64,000 bases of DNA from Limnoglobus roseus (GCF_008254045.1 NZ_CP042425.1:8322163-8386162); one strand, 5' to 3'; counted from the first letter of the stretch, positions 49,328 through 59,005 are shown. Program-made: numbers and translations. The notes: generated from the sequence alone by a model not told the origin.

Positions 49328-51979
49328 ATGGCCGTCTCGAATCCCCGCCTACTGTTCGACAAGCTCAACCTCGTCTGCCGGAAGGCGATCGAATCGGCGG
49401 CCGGCCTGACGCTGTCGCGGACGCACTTCGAAGTCGAAATCGAACACTGGCTGGTGAAGCTCCTCGAACAACCGAACACCGACATCCCTCTGCTCCTCAA
49501 ACAGTACAACGCCGACTTCCCGGCCATCCGCAAGGAACTCGACAACGCCCTCAACCGCTTCAAGACCGGCAACAGTCGTTCGCCGTCGCTCTCGACGGAC
49601 ATCCTCAACCTCATCCGCGAAGCCTGGGTCGTCGCGTCCGTCGAGTGCGGGTCCGGGGCGGTCCGCAGCGGCCACCTGCTCGCGGCCCTGCTCAGCGACG
49701 ACAAGCTCAAGCAGTGGATCAGCCGCAGTTCGCTCTCGCTCGTCCGCATCAACGGCGAGCAACTGATGAAGGACTTGAAGACGCTGCTCGCCAAGATCCC
49801 GAGCGACGAACTGGAATCGGCCCCGCCGTCCGGCGGGGGCGGCGACGCGGCGGGCGACGGCTCGCCGGCCGGCGGCAAGAGCCAGGGGGCCCTCGACCAG
49901 TTCACCGTGAACCTCACCGAGCGGGCGAAACAGGGGAAGATCGACCCCGTCGTCGGCCGCGACCCGGAAATCCGCCAGGTCATCGACATCCTCACCCGTC
50001 GGCGGCAGAACAACCCGATCCTCACCGGCGAGGCCGGCGTCGGCAAGACGGCCGTCGTCGAAGGCTTGGCCCTCCGCATCGCGGCCGGCGACGTGCCGCC
50101 ACCGTTGAAGCCGGTGATTTTGCGCACCCTCGATCTCGGCCTGCTGCAAGCCGGGGCCGGGGTGAAGGGCGAGTTCGAGAACCGGCTGAAGAACGTGATC
50201 GAGGAAGTGAAGAGTTCGCCGCAGCCGATCATCCTGTTCATCGACGAAGCCCACACGCTCATCGGGGCCGGCGGGCAAGCCGGCCAGGGCGACGCCGCGA
50301 ACCTGTTGAAGCCGGCGCTGGCCCGCGGCGAATTGCGGACCGTCGCGGCCACGACCTACGCGGAGTACAAGAAGTACTTCGAAACGGACGCCGCCCTGAA
50401 GCGCCGCTTCCAGCAGGTGAAGGTGGACGAACCCGACGAGGCGAAGGCCATTCGGATGCTCCGCGGCCTGACGAAGATGCTGGAGAAGCACCACGGCGTC
50501 CGCATTCTCGACGAGGCCATTAGCGGGGCGGTGAAGCTGTCCGTCCGCTACATGCCGGACCGCCAACTGCCGGACAAGTCGATCAGCCTACTCGACACCG
50601 TGTGCGCCCGCGTGAACCTCAGCCAGAGTGCCACGCCGCCGGCCGTCGAGGACGTGAACCGCGAGATCGAGCACCTGCAAGTGGAAATCAACTTCCTCGA
50701 GCGCGAGGGCAAAGTCTCCGCGGGCAACCCGGAACGGCTCAGCGAGTTGAAGCAGCGGAAGCAGATCAGCGAAGAATTAAAGGTGAAACTCGACGAGCAG
50801 TTGAAGAAGGAATCGGAAGTCGTCACGAAGATTCGCGACCTGCGGGCGAAGCTGGAGAAGGACCTGGCCCCCGACGCACCGGCCGACGCATTCGAAAAGG
50901 ACCGCGAGGCGTTGCTCACACTCACGAGTGAACTCCAGACGATCCAGGGCGAGAAGCCGCTCGTTTACCCGGTGGTCGATTCGCAGGCCGTCGCCGAGGT
51001 GCTCTCCGGCCTCACCGGCATCCCGCTCGGCAAGATGGTCCGCGACGAGATGAAGACGGTGCTGTCGCTCGGCGACAAACTCGGCGAACGGGTCGTCGGC
51101 CAGAACCACGCGCTCGAAGCGATCGCCCAGCGCATCCGCACCGCCCGCGCCGACCTCGGCGACCCGCGGCGACCGCTCGGCGTCTTCCTGCTCGTCGGCC
51201 CGTCCGGCGTCGGCAAGACGGAAACCGCGTTGGCCCTCGCCGACCTGCTCTACGGCGGCGACCGGAACATGGTCATCGTGAACATGAGCGAGTACAAGGA
51301 GGCGCACAAGGTGTCCCGCCTCGTCGGCACGTCGAAGGGCTACGTCGGCTACGGTGAGGGCGGTGTGCTGACCAACGCCGTCAAGAACCGCCCGTACAGC
51401 GTGGTACTGCTCGACGAAGTCGAGAAGGCCCACGAGAGCGTGCAGGAAATCTTCTACCAAGTCTTCGACAAGGGCGTGCTCCAGAACGACGACGGCGACG
51501 ACGTGAACTTCAAGAACACGATCATCCTCCTCACCGCCAACGTCGGCACGGACACGATCATGAAGGCCTGTTCCGGCAAGAAATTGCCGCCGCAGGAGGA
51601 GTTAGAAGAGATCCTCCGGCCCGACTTGTTGAAGGCGTTCAAGCCCGCCCTGCTCGGCCGGATGAAGGTGGTGCCGTACTTCCCACTGCGGGAAGACGTG
51701 CTGAAGCAGATCATCCACTTGAAACTCAAGGACATCGGCAGCCGGCTGAAAGAGAACCACAAGGCGACGTTCGAGTACACGCCGGCCGTCGTGGAAACGG
51801 TGGCCGAACGGTGTACGGAGGTCGAGAGCGGTGCCCGCAACGTGGACCACATCCTCACAGGGACGCTTCTGCCGAAGCTCTCGCAAGAAGTCCTCGTCCG
51901 CATGGCCGACGGCAAGCCGGTGCGAACCGCGAAGATCGACGTGGATGCCGAGTCTCAGTTCACGTACACGGTGGAGTGA
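49328..51979 (+). CDS. tssH: TssH/ClpV-type AAA+ ATPase
   Basis: This is an 883-residue double-AAA+ unfoldase. It has a Clp-N-like domain (about 1-150, SRTHFEVEIEHWLVKLLEQ), first Walker A GEAGVGKTAV near 235, a coiled M-domain (about 430-530) and second Walker A GPSGVGKTETAL near 623. Conserved ELHTLIGAGG-type and LLDEVEKAH segments are visible (ILFIDEAHTLIGAGGQAGQG). The N-domain and the PSLSTDILNLIREAW region fit TssH/ClpV of type VI secretion better than ClpB. TssH recycles contracted sheaths. No other secretion genes are visible within this window, so a different disaggregase role is possible. Confidence 0.87.
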   Translation: MAVSNPRLLFDKLNLVCRKAIESAAGLTLSRTHFEVEIEHWLVKLLEQPNTDIPLLLKQYNADFPAIRKELDNALNRFKTGNSRSPSLSTDILNLIREAWVVASVECGSGAVRSGHLLAALLSDDKLKQWISRSSLSLVRINGEQLMKDLKTLLAKIPSDELESAPPSGGGGDAAGDGSPAGGKSQGALDQFTVNLTERAKQGKIDPVVGRDPEIRQVIDILTRRRQNNPILTGEAGVGKTAVVEGLALRIAAGDVPPPLKPVILRTLDLGLLQAGAGVKGEFENRLKNVIEEVKSSPQPIILFIDEAHTLIGAGGQAGQGDAANLLKPALARGELRTVAATTYAEYKKYFETDAALKRRFQQVKVDEPDEAKAIRMLRGLTKMLEKHHGVRILDEAISGAVKLSVRYMPDRQLPDKSISLLDTVCARVNLSQSATPPAVEDVNREIEHLQVEINFLEREGKVSAGNPERLSELKQRKQISEELKVKLDEQLKKESEVVTKIRDLRAKLEKDLAPDAPADAFEKDREALLTLTSELQTIQGEKPLVYPVVDSQAVAEVLSGLTGIPLGKMVRDEMKTVLSLGDKLGERVVGQNHALEAIAQRIRTARADLGDPRRPLGVFLLVGPSGVGKTETALALADLLYGGDRNMVIVNMSEYKEAHKVSRLVGTSKGYVGYGEGGVLTNAVKNRPYSVVLLDEVEKAHESVQEIFYQVFDKGVLQNDDGDDVNFKNTIILLTANVGTDTIMKACSGKKLPPQEELEEILRPDLLKAFKPALLGRMKVVPYFPLREDVLKQIIHLKLKDIGSRLKENHKATFEYTPAVVETVAERCTEVESGARNVDHILTGTLLPKLSQEVLVRMADGKPVRTAKIDVDAESQFTYTVE

Positions 51980-51982
51980 TTG

Positions 51983-52060
51983 AAGGCGAGCGGCCCGGCG
52001 TGAGCGGGCCGTGTCTGGATGCTTCGAGACACGGCCCGCTCACGCCAGGCCACTCGCCTT
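51983..52060. terminator. Very long hairpin between convergent tssH and glycosyltransferase genes
   Basis: Arms of 34 bases (51983-52016 and 52027-52060) pair with only two mismatches. The inner 20 bases (51997-52016 with 52027-52046) pair perfectly around a ten-base loop. It fills almost the whole gap between the two stops and probably terminates both transcripts. Confidence 0.75.
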
Positions 52061-53287
52061 TTACTTCGCCAGCCGTCGCCAGACTTTCCACATCGCCTCG
52101 CCCATGCGGTCGAGCGTGAAGAGGGCGACGCGGGCTTCGCCCTTGCGAATCAACTCCTCGCGGCGGTCGGGTTGCGTCAGCATCGCGTGCATCGCGGCGG
52201 CGAACTCGTCGGCACTGTCGGGGTTCACGAGGTAGCCCGCGTCGCCGGCCACTTCGGGGATGCTCGTCGCCCGGCTGGCGATGATCGGCACGCCGAGGGC
52301 CATCGCCTCGATCGTCGGCAGGCCGAAGCCTTCGTAGCGGGACGGGTAGACCACCGCCCGCGAGTGGGCCATCGCCCGCAGGAACGGGCCGCGGTCTAGA
52401 TTCGGCAGGATGCGGATGCGGTCGTCGGCACTCCGCCAGGCGTCGTTCACGACCTGCCCACCCGCCAACTCTGCGGCCGGCAGCAGTTCGCCCAGCATCT
52501 TGTCGTGCAGTATGCCGGTGCTGGCGATCACCAACCGCACCGGCGGGGCGTCCGACGCGATCAACTGCCGGAACGCGGCCACGGCCGTGGGCAGGTTCTT
52601 CCGCACGCGGTTGAAGCCGGTCGCCGCCCCGACCGGCGAGAACAGATACGGCCCCCAGTCGGTTAGCTTGTCCCCGTCCGGCCACAGCGCGTCGGGCAGG
52701 TGGTCGTGCCCGCGGGCGGCCGTGATTTCTGCCGGCGAGTCAGCGAGGCCGTGCCAGACCACGTCGGTCCGCGCTTCGTCGAAGGGCAGCAGCCGACAGA
52801 TGCGACTGCGGGCGTCGTCGGAAATGCACATCAGCGAGTCGATCTTCGGGCCGATGAGCGCGAGCGTTTCGCGGCGTTGCTTCGCGGTGTTGCCGAACAC
52901 GTCGGGAAAGTCGAGGAACCCGGCGTCGTGGAACGTGACCGCCTGCGGGCACGGCGGGTCGGCGAGGCCGGTGTAGTACGAGGCGTACACCACGTCCGGC
53001 GTCGCGGCCTTCATCGGCTCCAACAGCACCCGGTCGAGCGGTTGGGCCAGCGAGAAGTCGGCCGGCCAGTCGAGCGGCACGAACTGCACTCGGGCATCCG
53101 CGGCGAGCGGTTGCCAGGTGTCGTCGAGGCCGGAATAGGGGAAGAGTTTTTTCGGGTCGGCCGGGGCAATGACGGTCAGGTGGTCCGCCGGCGTCGCCGT
53201 TCGCAGGACGGCGTCGAGGAGGCTACGGCAGTGAACGCCGAGGCCGCCGGTGACGGCCAGGTGAGGCAAGAATAACGCGACCCGCAC
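52061..53287 (-). CDS. Glycosyltransferase family 4-like
   Basis: This is a 408-residue GT-B-fold glycosyltransferase. The N-terminal domain begins MRVALFLPHLAVTGGLGVHCRSLL (glycine-rich acceptor loop). The C-terminal donor domain carries AVVYPSRYEGFGLPTIEAMALGVPIIAS, the E-x7-E sugar-nucleotide motif of GT4 enzymes, followed by SIPEVAGDAGYLVNPDS. It probably transfers a hexose to an envelope or exopolysaccharide intermediate at the inner face of the membrane. It stands alone and gives no context for a pathway. Confidence 0.9.
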   Translation of the reverse strand: MRVALFLPHLAVTGGLGVHCRSLLDAVLRTATPADHLTVIAPADPKKLFPYSGLDDTWQPLAADARVQFVPLDWPADFSLAQPLDRVLLEPMKAATPDVVYASYYTGLADPPCPQAVTFHDAGFLDFPDVFGNTAKQRRETLALIGPKIDSLMCISDDARSRICRLLPFDEARTDVVWHGLADSPAEITAARGHDHLPDALWPDGDKLTDWGPYLFSPVGAATGFNRVRKNLPTAVAAFRQLIASDAPPVRLVIASTGILHDKMLGELLPAAELAGGQVVNDAWRSADDRIRILPNLDRGPFLRAMAHSRAVVYPSRYEGFGLPTIEAMALGVPIIASRATSIPEVAGDAGYLVNPDSADEFAAAMHAMLTQPDRREELIRKGEARVALFTLDRMGEAMWKVWRRLAK

Positions 53288-53356
53288 AATAGATATCTCC
53301 GGTCTGGGCGAAGGTCAGGTTACGCGATCAACCCGAACCCGACAACGGCGAGGAGG

Positions 53357-53408
53357 ACGCGAGTGCCCTGATTCGGGACGGTGCGGAAAAGAATCCGGGG
53401 ACTCGCGT
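53357..53408. promoter_or_regulatory. 18-bp near-perfect inverted repeat in a divergent promoter region
   Basis: The arms 53357-53374 (ACGCGAGTGCCCTGATTC) and 53391-53408 (GAATCCGGGGACTCGCGT) pair at 16 of 18 positions around a 16-base loop. It lies between the leftward glycosyltransferase and the rightward hydrolase genes, so it is not a simple terminator. It may be an operator or a leader hairpin. Confidence 0.5.
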
Positions 53409-53496
53409 ACCCCGCTCGCCAAAAAGTTCGCACCCCGCCCGCCGAGATGGTACGGTAGAACATCACCACCCGCCTTCACCCCAATCGAGAACCCGG

Positions 53497-54372
53497 ATGC
53501 GTTTCGCTTCACCATTTCTCGCCCTCGCGCTGGTCGCCACGCCCGGCCTCGCTCAGACGCCGAAGTCGAACTTCCCCGAAGGGACCACGGTGGAGAAGGA
53601 CGTGGCCTACGGCCCGCACGAGCGGAACAAACTCGACGTGGCCGTGCCGAAGGGCGACGGCCCGTTCCCGCTCTTGATCTGGATTCACGGCGGCGGTTGG
53701 GAGGCGGGCGACAAGGGCGGCTTCGGCCCGTTCGCCGGGCAGGTCGCCCGCGGCTACGCCGTCGCGACGATCAACTACCGTTTCGCCAAGCACGCCATCT
53801 TCCCGGCCCAGATTGAGGACGCGAAGGCGGCCGTGCGGTTCCTGCGGACGAACGCGAAGAAGTACCACTTCGACGCGGACCACTTCGGCGTCGGCGGCCT
53901 CTCGGCCGGCGGCCACCTCTCAGCCCTGCTCGGCACGTCCGGCGGCATGAAAGAACTCGAAGGCGACAAGGAAGCTAAGCCGGACGCCAGCCGGGTGCAG
54001 GCGGTCCTCGACCTGTTCGGCCCGACCGACCTGGGAAAGCTCTCGCCGGCCGTCGCGAAGGACAATCCCGTCACGCGGTTGCTCGGCGGCGACACCGGCA
54101 CGAAGAAGGATTTGGCGAAGGCCGGCACGCCGCAGACCTACGTTTCGAAGGACGACCCACCGTTCCTCATCATCCACGGCGACGCGGACACCCTCGTGCC
54201 GGTGAAGCAGAGCGAAGACTTGCAGGCCGCATTGACCAAGGGCGGAGTGAAGAGTGAACTGATCGTCGTGAAAGGGGCCGGCCACGGCCCGGGAATCTCC
54301 AGCAAGGAGAACAGCGAGAAAATCAACGCTTTCTTCGACGCGAGCCTGAAGAAAGCGAGCGGGGGACGTTAG
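53497..54372 (+). CDS. Exported alpha/beta hydrolase (HSL/BD-FAE-like esterase)
   Basis: This is a 291-residue esterase with a signal peptide (about 1-19). The oxyanion loop IHGGGWEAGDKGG lies near 63 and the nucleophile GLSAGGHLSAL near 135. The catalytic Asp is in HGDADTLVPV near 230 and the catalytic His in KGAGHGPGIS near 263. All three triad residues are in the expected order. Relatives cut short-chain esters and acetyl or feruloyl groups on plant polysaccharides. The stop codon lies inside a long imperfect inverted repeat that may form its terminator. Confidence 0.9.
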   Translation: MRFASPFLALALVATPGLAQTPKSNFPEGTTVEKDVAYGPHERNKLDVAVPKGDGPFPLLIWIHGGGWEAGDKGGFGPFAGQVARGYAVATINYRFAKHAIFPAQIEDAKAAVRFLRTNAKKYHFDADHFGVGGLSAGGHLSALLGTSGGMKELEGDKEAKPDASRVQAVLDLFGPTDLGKLSPAVAKDNPVTRLLGGDTGTKKDLAKAGTPQTYVSKDDPPFLIIHGDADTLVPVKQSEDLQAALTKGGVKSELIVVKGAGHGPGISSKENSEKINAFFDASLKKASGGR

Positions 54373-54424
54373 CCCCTGCTTCTGGGAAGCAGGCGAGAAT
54401 CAGGGGGCTAACGCCCCTGCTCGC
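54355..54424 (+). terminator. Imperfect long hairpin overlapping the hydrolase stop codon
   Basis: The arms 54355-54378 and 54401-54424 pair along about 22 of 24 bases with one mismatch and two bulges, enclosing a CTTCTGGGAAGC mini-hairpin. The hydrolase TAG (54370-54372) sits in the left arm. It is a probable transcript end before the 1,351-residue gene. Confidence 0.5.
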
Positions 54425-54491
54425 GGTTCTGCTAAGATGGTTGGGAACGACCCGGGGCCACTCGCCCCGGCGGGTATTGGGAACGGTGCGG

Positions 54492-57400
54492 ATGGATAGC
54501 ATCAACGCGGATCTTGGGCGGCGGTTCGAGGCGGGCAAGTTGCTCGGCTACCTGAATTTCTCGGACGGCCGGCCCGACCTGCGGTTCCGCAAGTTGCTCG
54601 CCGACGTGTTCGCGTACCTCATCGACGCCGACGACCCAACCCCCTGGAAAACGACCGCCGCCTGGCTGGCGGCCGCGGGCGACGAACTCGAAGCGTCCGG
54701 CGCGGCCGCCTTCCGCGACCTGTCGCAAGCCCGGTTCATCCGCACCGTCGCCTTCGAAACCGTCCTCACCGCCTACCGCCGCCACCACGCCGACCTGCTC
54801 GCCCACCAATCCGACGGCATGCTCTTCACGGCGTTCTTCCTTGCCCGCGCCTGCGAAGTCACCCTCCGCGAACGGGGTAAGAAGCCGAACGCCGACGCGG
54901 AGGCATTGGCCCAGGCGGTCGTGCGGGCGCTGGACGACTACGTCGGCTATCGGCCGATCGCCGTGCTAGAGACGCGGCCGCAAACGGAGTTCTACCCGCA
55001 CGAAAAGGTCGCAGCCGTGCCGGTCTACTTCGCCGGCGTCGGCGTCGCACCGGGGCCGTATGCCGCGCTCGTCCGCCCGGCCCTGGAACTGCTCGGCAAC
55101 ACGAACGCAGTGCTGCGCGAAGAAGCCGGCTTCGAACTCGCGAACCTCGACGAGTTGGCCGTGGACCCGCGGGCGGCCGACCACTTCCACCCGGTGACGA
55201 AGCGGCCGAACGTGCTGTTCGGCGAGTGGGACCCGCACCACATCGACAACCGCGGCAACTACCGCCGGTTCATCCTCCGCCAGCCGACCCTCGACGCCCT
55301 CTACCGCTGGGCGAAGCCGAACCCGAACGGCCCGTTCGACGGCGAACGCCTCTTCGAAAGCGCCGCCGTGTTGGCCGGCACGATCCTCATGGGAGCCGGC
55401 GTCAGCGGGTCCGGCCCCGCGGTGTACGACTCCTCCGTCACGCTCACGACGCTGGTGCAGCGGATCGCCCGGTACCGCGACGAGTTTTATAAGCGGCTCC
55501 TCGAACAACTGCCAGGAGCGCAGGGCGAACGCCTCCGGGCAGAAGCGGCGAAGTTGAAGCAGCCGTTCGCCGGCGTGCGGCAGTTCCTCAACCAGTCGAT
55601 CGCCACGGAACGCGCCCTGCACCTCCAAGAGCGGCGGCTAGCGATGCTCTTCGCCGCGATGGGCTACCCGGCCACGGCCCGCCGACGAGCGGCGAACATC
55701 CCAGCCCCGTCGGTGCGGTTCAGTTGTGAGGTGCGGATTCGCCAAACCGGAGCCGAGTTCGCGGCGAAGGCCGGCCGGCCGAAGGAGGCCGCGAACCTGC
55801 TCGCCGAGGCCGAAGACCTGATTCACCGCGGCATCGACTGTGGGGCGATGATCGACCCGTGGAACGTCCTCGGCTTCCAGGGCCTCTTCCCGATCTTCCC
55901 CGGACGCGAAGACACGGTGCGCGACCCGCGGGCGGAAGAGTTAATCCTCACCGTCGGCCGTCAATTCGACCGCTACGCCTTGACGCTAACGGCGGCCGTC
56001 GCGGGGGAAGACAACGCCACGGTGGATCGACTGATCGCGCAGATGCAGACCCTCGCCGAGTGGTGGGACCGCTTCGCCACGACGACCGTCAGCGACATGC
56101 CCCGCGTCCTCGGCAGCGAGCGGGCCGACGCGGCCAAGCACGTCGCCAACGCCCTCGCCCTGTGGCGGAAGGCCGGAACGTCGGCCAACGACATCGGCTT
56201 CTGGCGGAAGCACCGTGAAGGGTTCCGCACGCCGTCGGCCTTCGCCCAGGTCATCGACGCGCTGCTGGACACCGGCGACTACAAGGGGGCGCTCGCCCTC
56301 CTGATGACGTGGCTGGCGGAAGCCCCGAAGCCGGGGGCCGATGCGGAAGTCGCGCCGGGGGCCAACCTCGGCGTGCCGCTGCAAGACCCGTCGGCCTCGT
56401 TCGTGCGGCTCGCTTTCCGCTGGCTCAAAGGGCTATGTGCCTCCGACCTGCCGGGGGGCGACAAGAGCGGCCTCATCCGCCGATTCTTCGAACTGCTGGA
56501 AGCGAACGCCGAGGACCGCTGGCGGGTGCCGACCATCACACGCGGCGGGGCCGCGACCGTGGCGGCAGAGCCCGACGAGGATGAAGAAAAGGACGACGAA
56601 GACAATGATCTGTTCGCCTCGGCCTATGAGGGGATGTCGTTCAAGGACTCCGCCGAGGACGGCACCGAAGGCTCGCTGGCCGAGGGCGGCGGGAACCTGC
56701 CGCCAACCGACTTCCCGCTGGAAGCCGATTCGGACGCTCATGAAGACCGCTTGCGGTTCCTGGCCGCCGTCGCCCGCTGGTGGCGGACGGTGGCGCGACC
56801 GGAGTTGTGGCTGCCCTACGACGCGGCCGCCTCCCACGCCCTCGGCGACTGGCTGCAAACCGCCCGCGGCAACATGGCCACCCTCACCGAGTTCATTGAC
56901 CGGCTCGCCGAGGTTGAATTGCCTGCCCCGTCCACCGGCGTCGATGGCGTGATGGAGTTCGACCGCCGCCGCTCGCTCAAAGGCCACCTGCTCGACCTGG
57001 CCGTTTCGACCGTGGTGGAAACCGCAACCGCCATCCGAGCATTGACCGCCGCCCTCACACGGGCAGCGGAATTGCCCTCGGCCGAAGGCGGGCCGCGCGG
57101 GTCGAGCGATCAGCCGGCGTGGGAAGAGGTCGCGGTACGGTTGGAGCGGGCCATCGCGTCGAACGACCCGGCGCTAGCCCGCAAGTTCGTCGCCGGTTTC
57201 GTGCCGCTGTTCCGCCACGAACCGCTGTTAGTCCACCCGCCCGCCGACGGCGGCCCGCCCGGCCCGGCCGTTCGCACGCAGTCGGCGTTGCACTTGCTCG
57301 AATCGCTGCTCGCCCGCCTCCCACGGCTGGGATTGTTGCGCGAGACGTACCAACTGACGAAGCTCGCCCGCGCGATGGAGCGGAACTCGCCCCCGGAAGG

Positions 57401-58547
57401 GCGGCGCGTCAGTTCCTTCGACCAACTTTTCCGCACGGCTGTCGCGAACGTGGCCGACGCCATGCTCGCCTCCATCGAGGCGCAGCCGAAGGATGCCGCC
57501 GACCCGAACGGCCTGTTCCCGGTCGTCCGGCAGGTGGCCGACTCCTTCCAGAAGCTCTGGCTCGAACACAGCCACTCGCTCCGCCTCTCCGCCCTCGAAT
57601 CAGTGCTGGACGACGACGAGTGGAACGAGTTGGCGACATTCGTCCGCACCTACGGTAGCGAGCTGTTCACGGTGCGGTTCCTGACGCTCTCGAACATTCG
57701 CGGCATCCTCACACAGGGGACCGAGACTTGGTTGAACAACCTCGCCGAAGCCGACGCGCAAGGCAACCTGAAGGCCGAGGACGAGACGCCGAAGATTCTC
57801 GAAGCCTGGACCGCGGCCGACGCCAACCGCACGCAGATCGCCCGGCACTTGGAAGTCGTGCTGCAATCGCTGGTCGAACACTACGACGAGTACCGCGATT
57901 ACAACACCACGACCACGCAATCCGACTACGGCGAGAACCTGTACATCCTGCTCGACTTCCTGCGGCTGAAGGTGTCCTACGAGCGGGTGGCGTGGCGGCT
58001 GAAGCCGTTCATCCTCGTGCACGAAGTGCTGTGCCGCCGCGGACTGGACGACCTGGCCGGGAAGTGGCGGGAGTACATCCTCGGCAAGACGCAGAGCATC
58101 GCCGACGAACTGATGACCAAGCTCGAAGCCCGCGAGCAGGAGCACAGCCTGCGCGTGCGGACGGTTCGCAACCGGCTGGAAGAGCGGTTCGTACAGCCGC
58201 TGCAAATCGATCAAGCGGCCGCCCGGGTGGCCCGTGCCGCGGCCGTGGCCCGTGACGCCGCGATGACCGTTCACGGCGGCGTGCTGCCGGAAACTTCGCC
58301 GGTGTTCCTCGGCCTGCTCGACGTGATCCGCCCGCTGGCCGAGTCGCCGTCGGGCGTTGGCCTCGACGTGCCGGTCTGGCTGCGGCGGCTGGAAGACGAG
58401 TTGCGTAAGTTCCGCACCGGCCCCCGCCCCGCCGACACCGACGAAGCCGACCCCCCCGACGACCCGCTCCTACCGCCGATCACGCGGATCGACTTCGCGG
58501 AACTGAAGCGCCAACTGGCGGACTGGGATAAAGCAATTGGGGAATAA
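54492..58547 (+). CDS. Large uncharacterised cytosolic protein (1,351 residues)
   Basis: I recognise no family. The protein starts at ATG 54492 (DSINADLGRRFEAGKLLGYL) and has neither signal peptide nor membrane helices. It is mostly helical, with Leu/Ala/Arg-rich segments that look like alpha-solenoid. One strongly acidic patch (about 690-705, DEDEEKDDEDNDLF) is followed by a Gly/Glu linker. The segments GEWDPHHIDNRGNYRRF and HYDEYRDYNTTTTQSDYGENLY contain clustered aromatic and charged residues. It is the largest soluble orphan of the window, standing alone between a hairpin and a decayed small gene. A scaffold role is only a guess. Confidence 0.8.
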   Translation: MDSINADLGRRFEAGKLLGYLNFSDGRPDLRFRKLLADVFAYLIDADDPTPWKTTAAWLAAAGDELEASGAAAFRDLSQARFIRTVAFETVLTAYRRHHADLLAHQSDGMLFTAFFLARACEVTLRERGKKPNADAEALAQAVVRALDDYVGYRPIAVLETRPQTEFYPHEKVAAVPVYFAGVGVAPGPYAALVRPALELLGNTNAVLREEAGFELANLDELAVDPRAADHFHPVTKRPNVLFGEWDPHHIDNRGNYRRFILRQPTLDALYRWAKPNPNGPFDGERLFESAAVLAGTILMGAGVSGSGPAVYDSSVTLTTLVQRIARYRDEFYKRLLEQLPGAQGERLRAEAAKLKQPFAGVRQFLNQSIATERALHLQERRLAMLFAAMGYPATARRRAANIPAPSVRFSCEVRIRQTGAEFAAKAGRPKEAANLLAEAEDLIHRGIDCGAMIDPWNVLGFQGLFPIFPGREDTVRDPRAEELILTVGRQFDRYALTLTAAVAGEDNATVDRLIAQMQTLAEWWDRFATTTVSDMPRVLGSERADAAKHVANALALWRKAGTSANDIGFWRKHREGFRTPSAFAQVIDALLDTGDYKGALALLMTWLAEAPKPGADAEVAPGANLGVPLQDPSASFVRLAFRWLKGLCASDLPGGDKSGLIRRFFELLEANAEDRWRVPTITRGGAATVAAEPDEDEEKDDEDNDLFASAYEGMSFKDSAEDGTEGSLAEGGGNLPPTDFPLEADSDAHEDRLRFLAAVARWWRTVARPELWLPYDAAASHALGDWLQTARGNMATLTEFIDRLAEVELPAPSTGVDGVMEFDRRRSLKGHLLDLAVSTVVETATAIRALTAALTRAAELPSAEGGPRGSSDQPAWEEVAVRLERAIASNDPALARKFVAGFVPLFRHEPLLVHPPADGGPPGPAVRTQSALHLLESLLARLPRLGLLRETYQLTKLARAMERNSPPEGRRVSSFDQLFRTAVANVADAMLASIEAQPKDAADPNGLFPVVRQVADSFQKLWLEHSHSLRLSALESVLDDDEWNELATFVRTYGSELFTVRFLTLSNIRGILTQGTETWLNNLAEADAQGNLKAEDETPKILEAWTAADANRTQIARHLEVVLQSLVEHYDEYRDYNTTTTQSDYGENLYILLDFLRLKVSYERVAWRLKPFILVHEVLCRRGLDDLAGKWREYILGKTQSIADELMTKLEAREQEHSLRVRTVRNRLEERFVQPLQIDQAAARVARAAAVARDAAMTVHGGVLPETSPVFLGLLDVIRPLAESPSGVGLDVPVWLRRLEDELRKFRTGPRPADTDEADPPDDPLLPPITRIDFAELKRQLADWDKAIGE

Positions 58548-58622
58548 TCGACGCGAACCCACGGCGGATCGTCAACCTCTCTCACGGCAATGGCGTTGAA
58601 GCCGCCATCCGAGGAAACCGAA

Positions 58623-58997
58623 ATGCCGTACGCTGCGGGCCAAGTCTGGACCTATCACACCCGACCGGGCGAGGAAGATTCACGGGCGACCGTCCTGTAG
58701 GTAGACACCGCCCCACAGGGCGGGACCATCATTCATGTCTCGCTTGCCGGACTTTCAATCGCGTCCCCGCAGGGTAAGGACGGGTACGTTCGTGAGGCCG
58801 GCCACCTGCCTTTGAGCGAAGAAGCCTTCGATCGGTCGGTCGTGGAGTTGGTCAAAACACAGCCCGCGCCATCGGACCCCGGTGAGGGCTACGCGACGTG
58901 GCGAGAGGCGTTCGATGCCGGTAAGGCGGGCTTTTTCACCCTGTCCCTCCGGCAGATCGTTCAGGTTCTCCACGACAGTCTGAGCAAGAACGGATGA
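58623..58997 (+). pseudogene. Small hypothetical protein interrupted by an in-frame TAG
   Basis: From ATG 58623 the frame reads PYAAGQVWTYHTRPGEEDS... to VL. It meets TAG at 58698-58700 and continues without further stops (VDTAPQGGTIIHVSLAGLS...) to TGA at 58995-58997, about 124 residues in all. Both halves look like one protein family with a GQVWxYxTRPGE start that I have seen in uncharacterised small bacterial proteins. One base change (for example GAG to TAG) explains the break. The second half could be expressed from the TTG at 58812, but no ribosome-binding site is evident. Confidence 0.6.
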
Positions 58998-59005
58998 CGG
59001 CAGTT

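Noticed and set aside
49216..54491. A type VI secretion cluster around tssH
   Set aside because: No sheath, tube, baseplate or membrane-complex genes are present among the neighbours.
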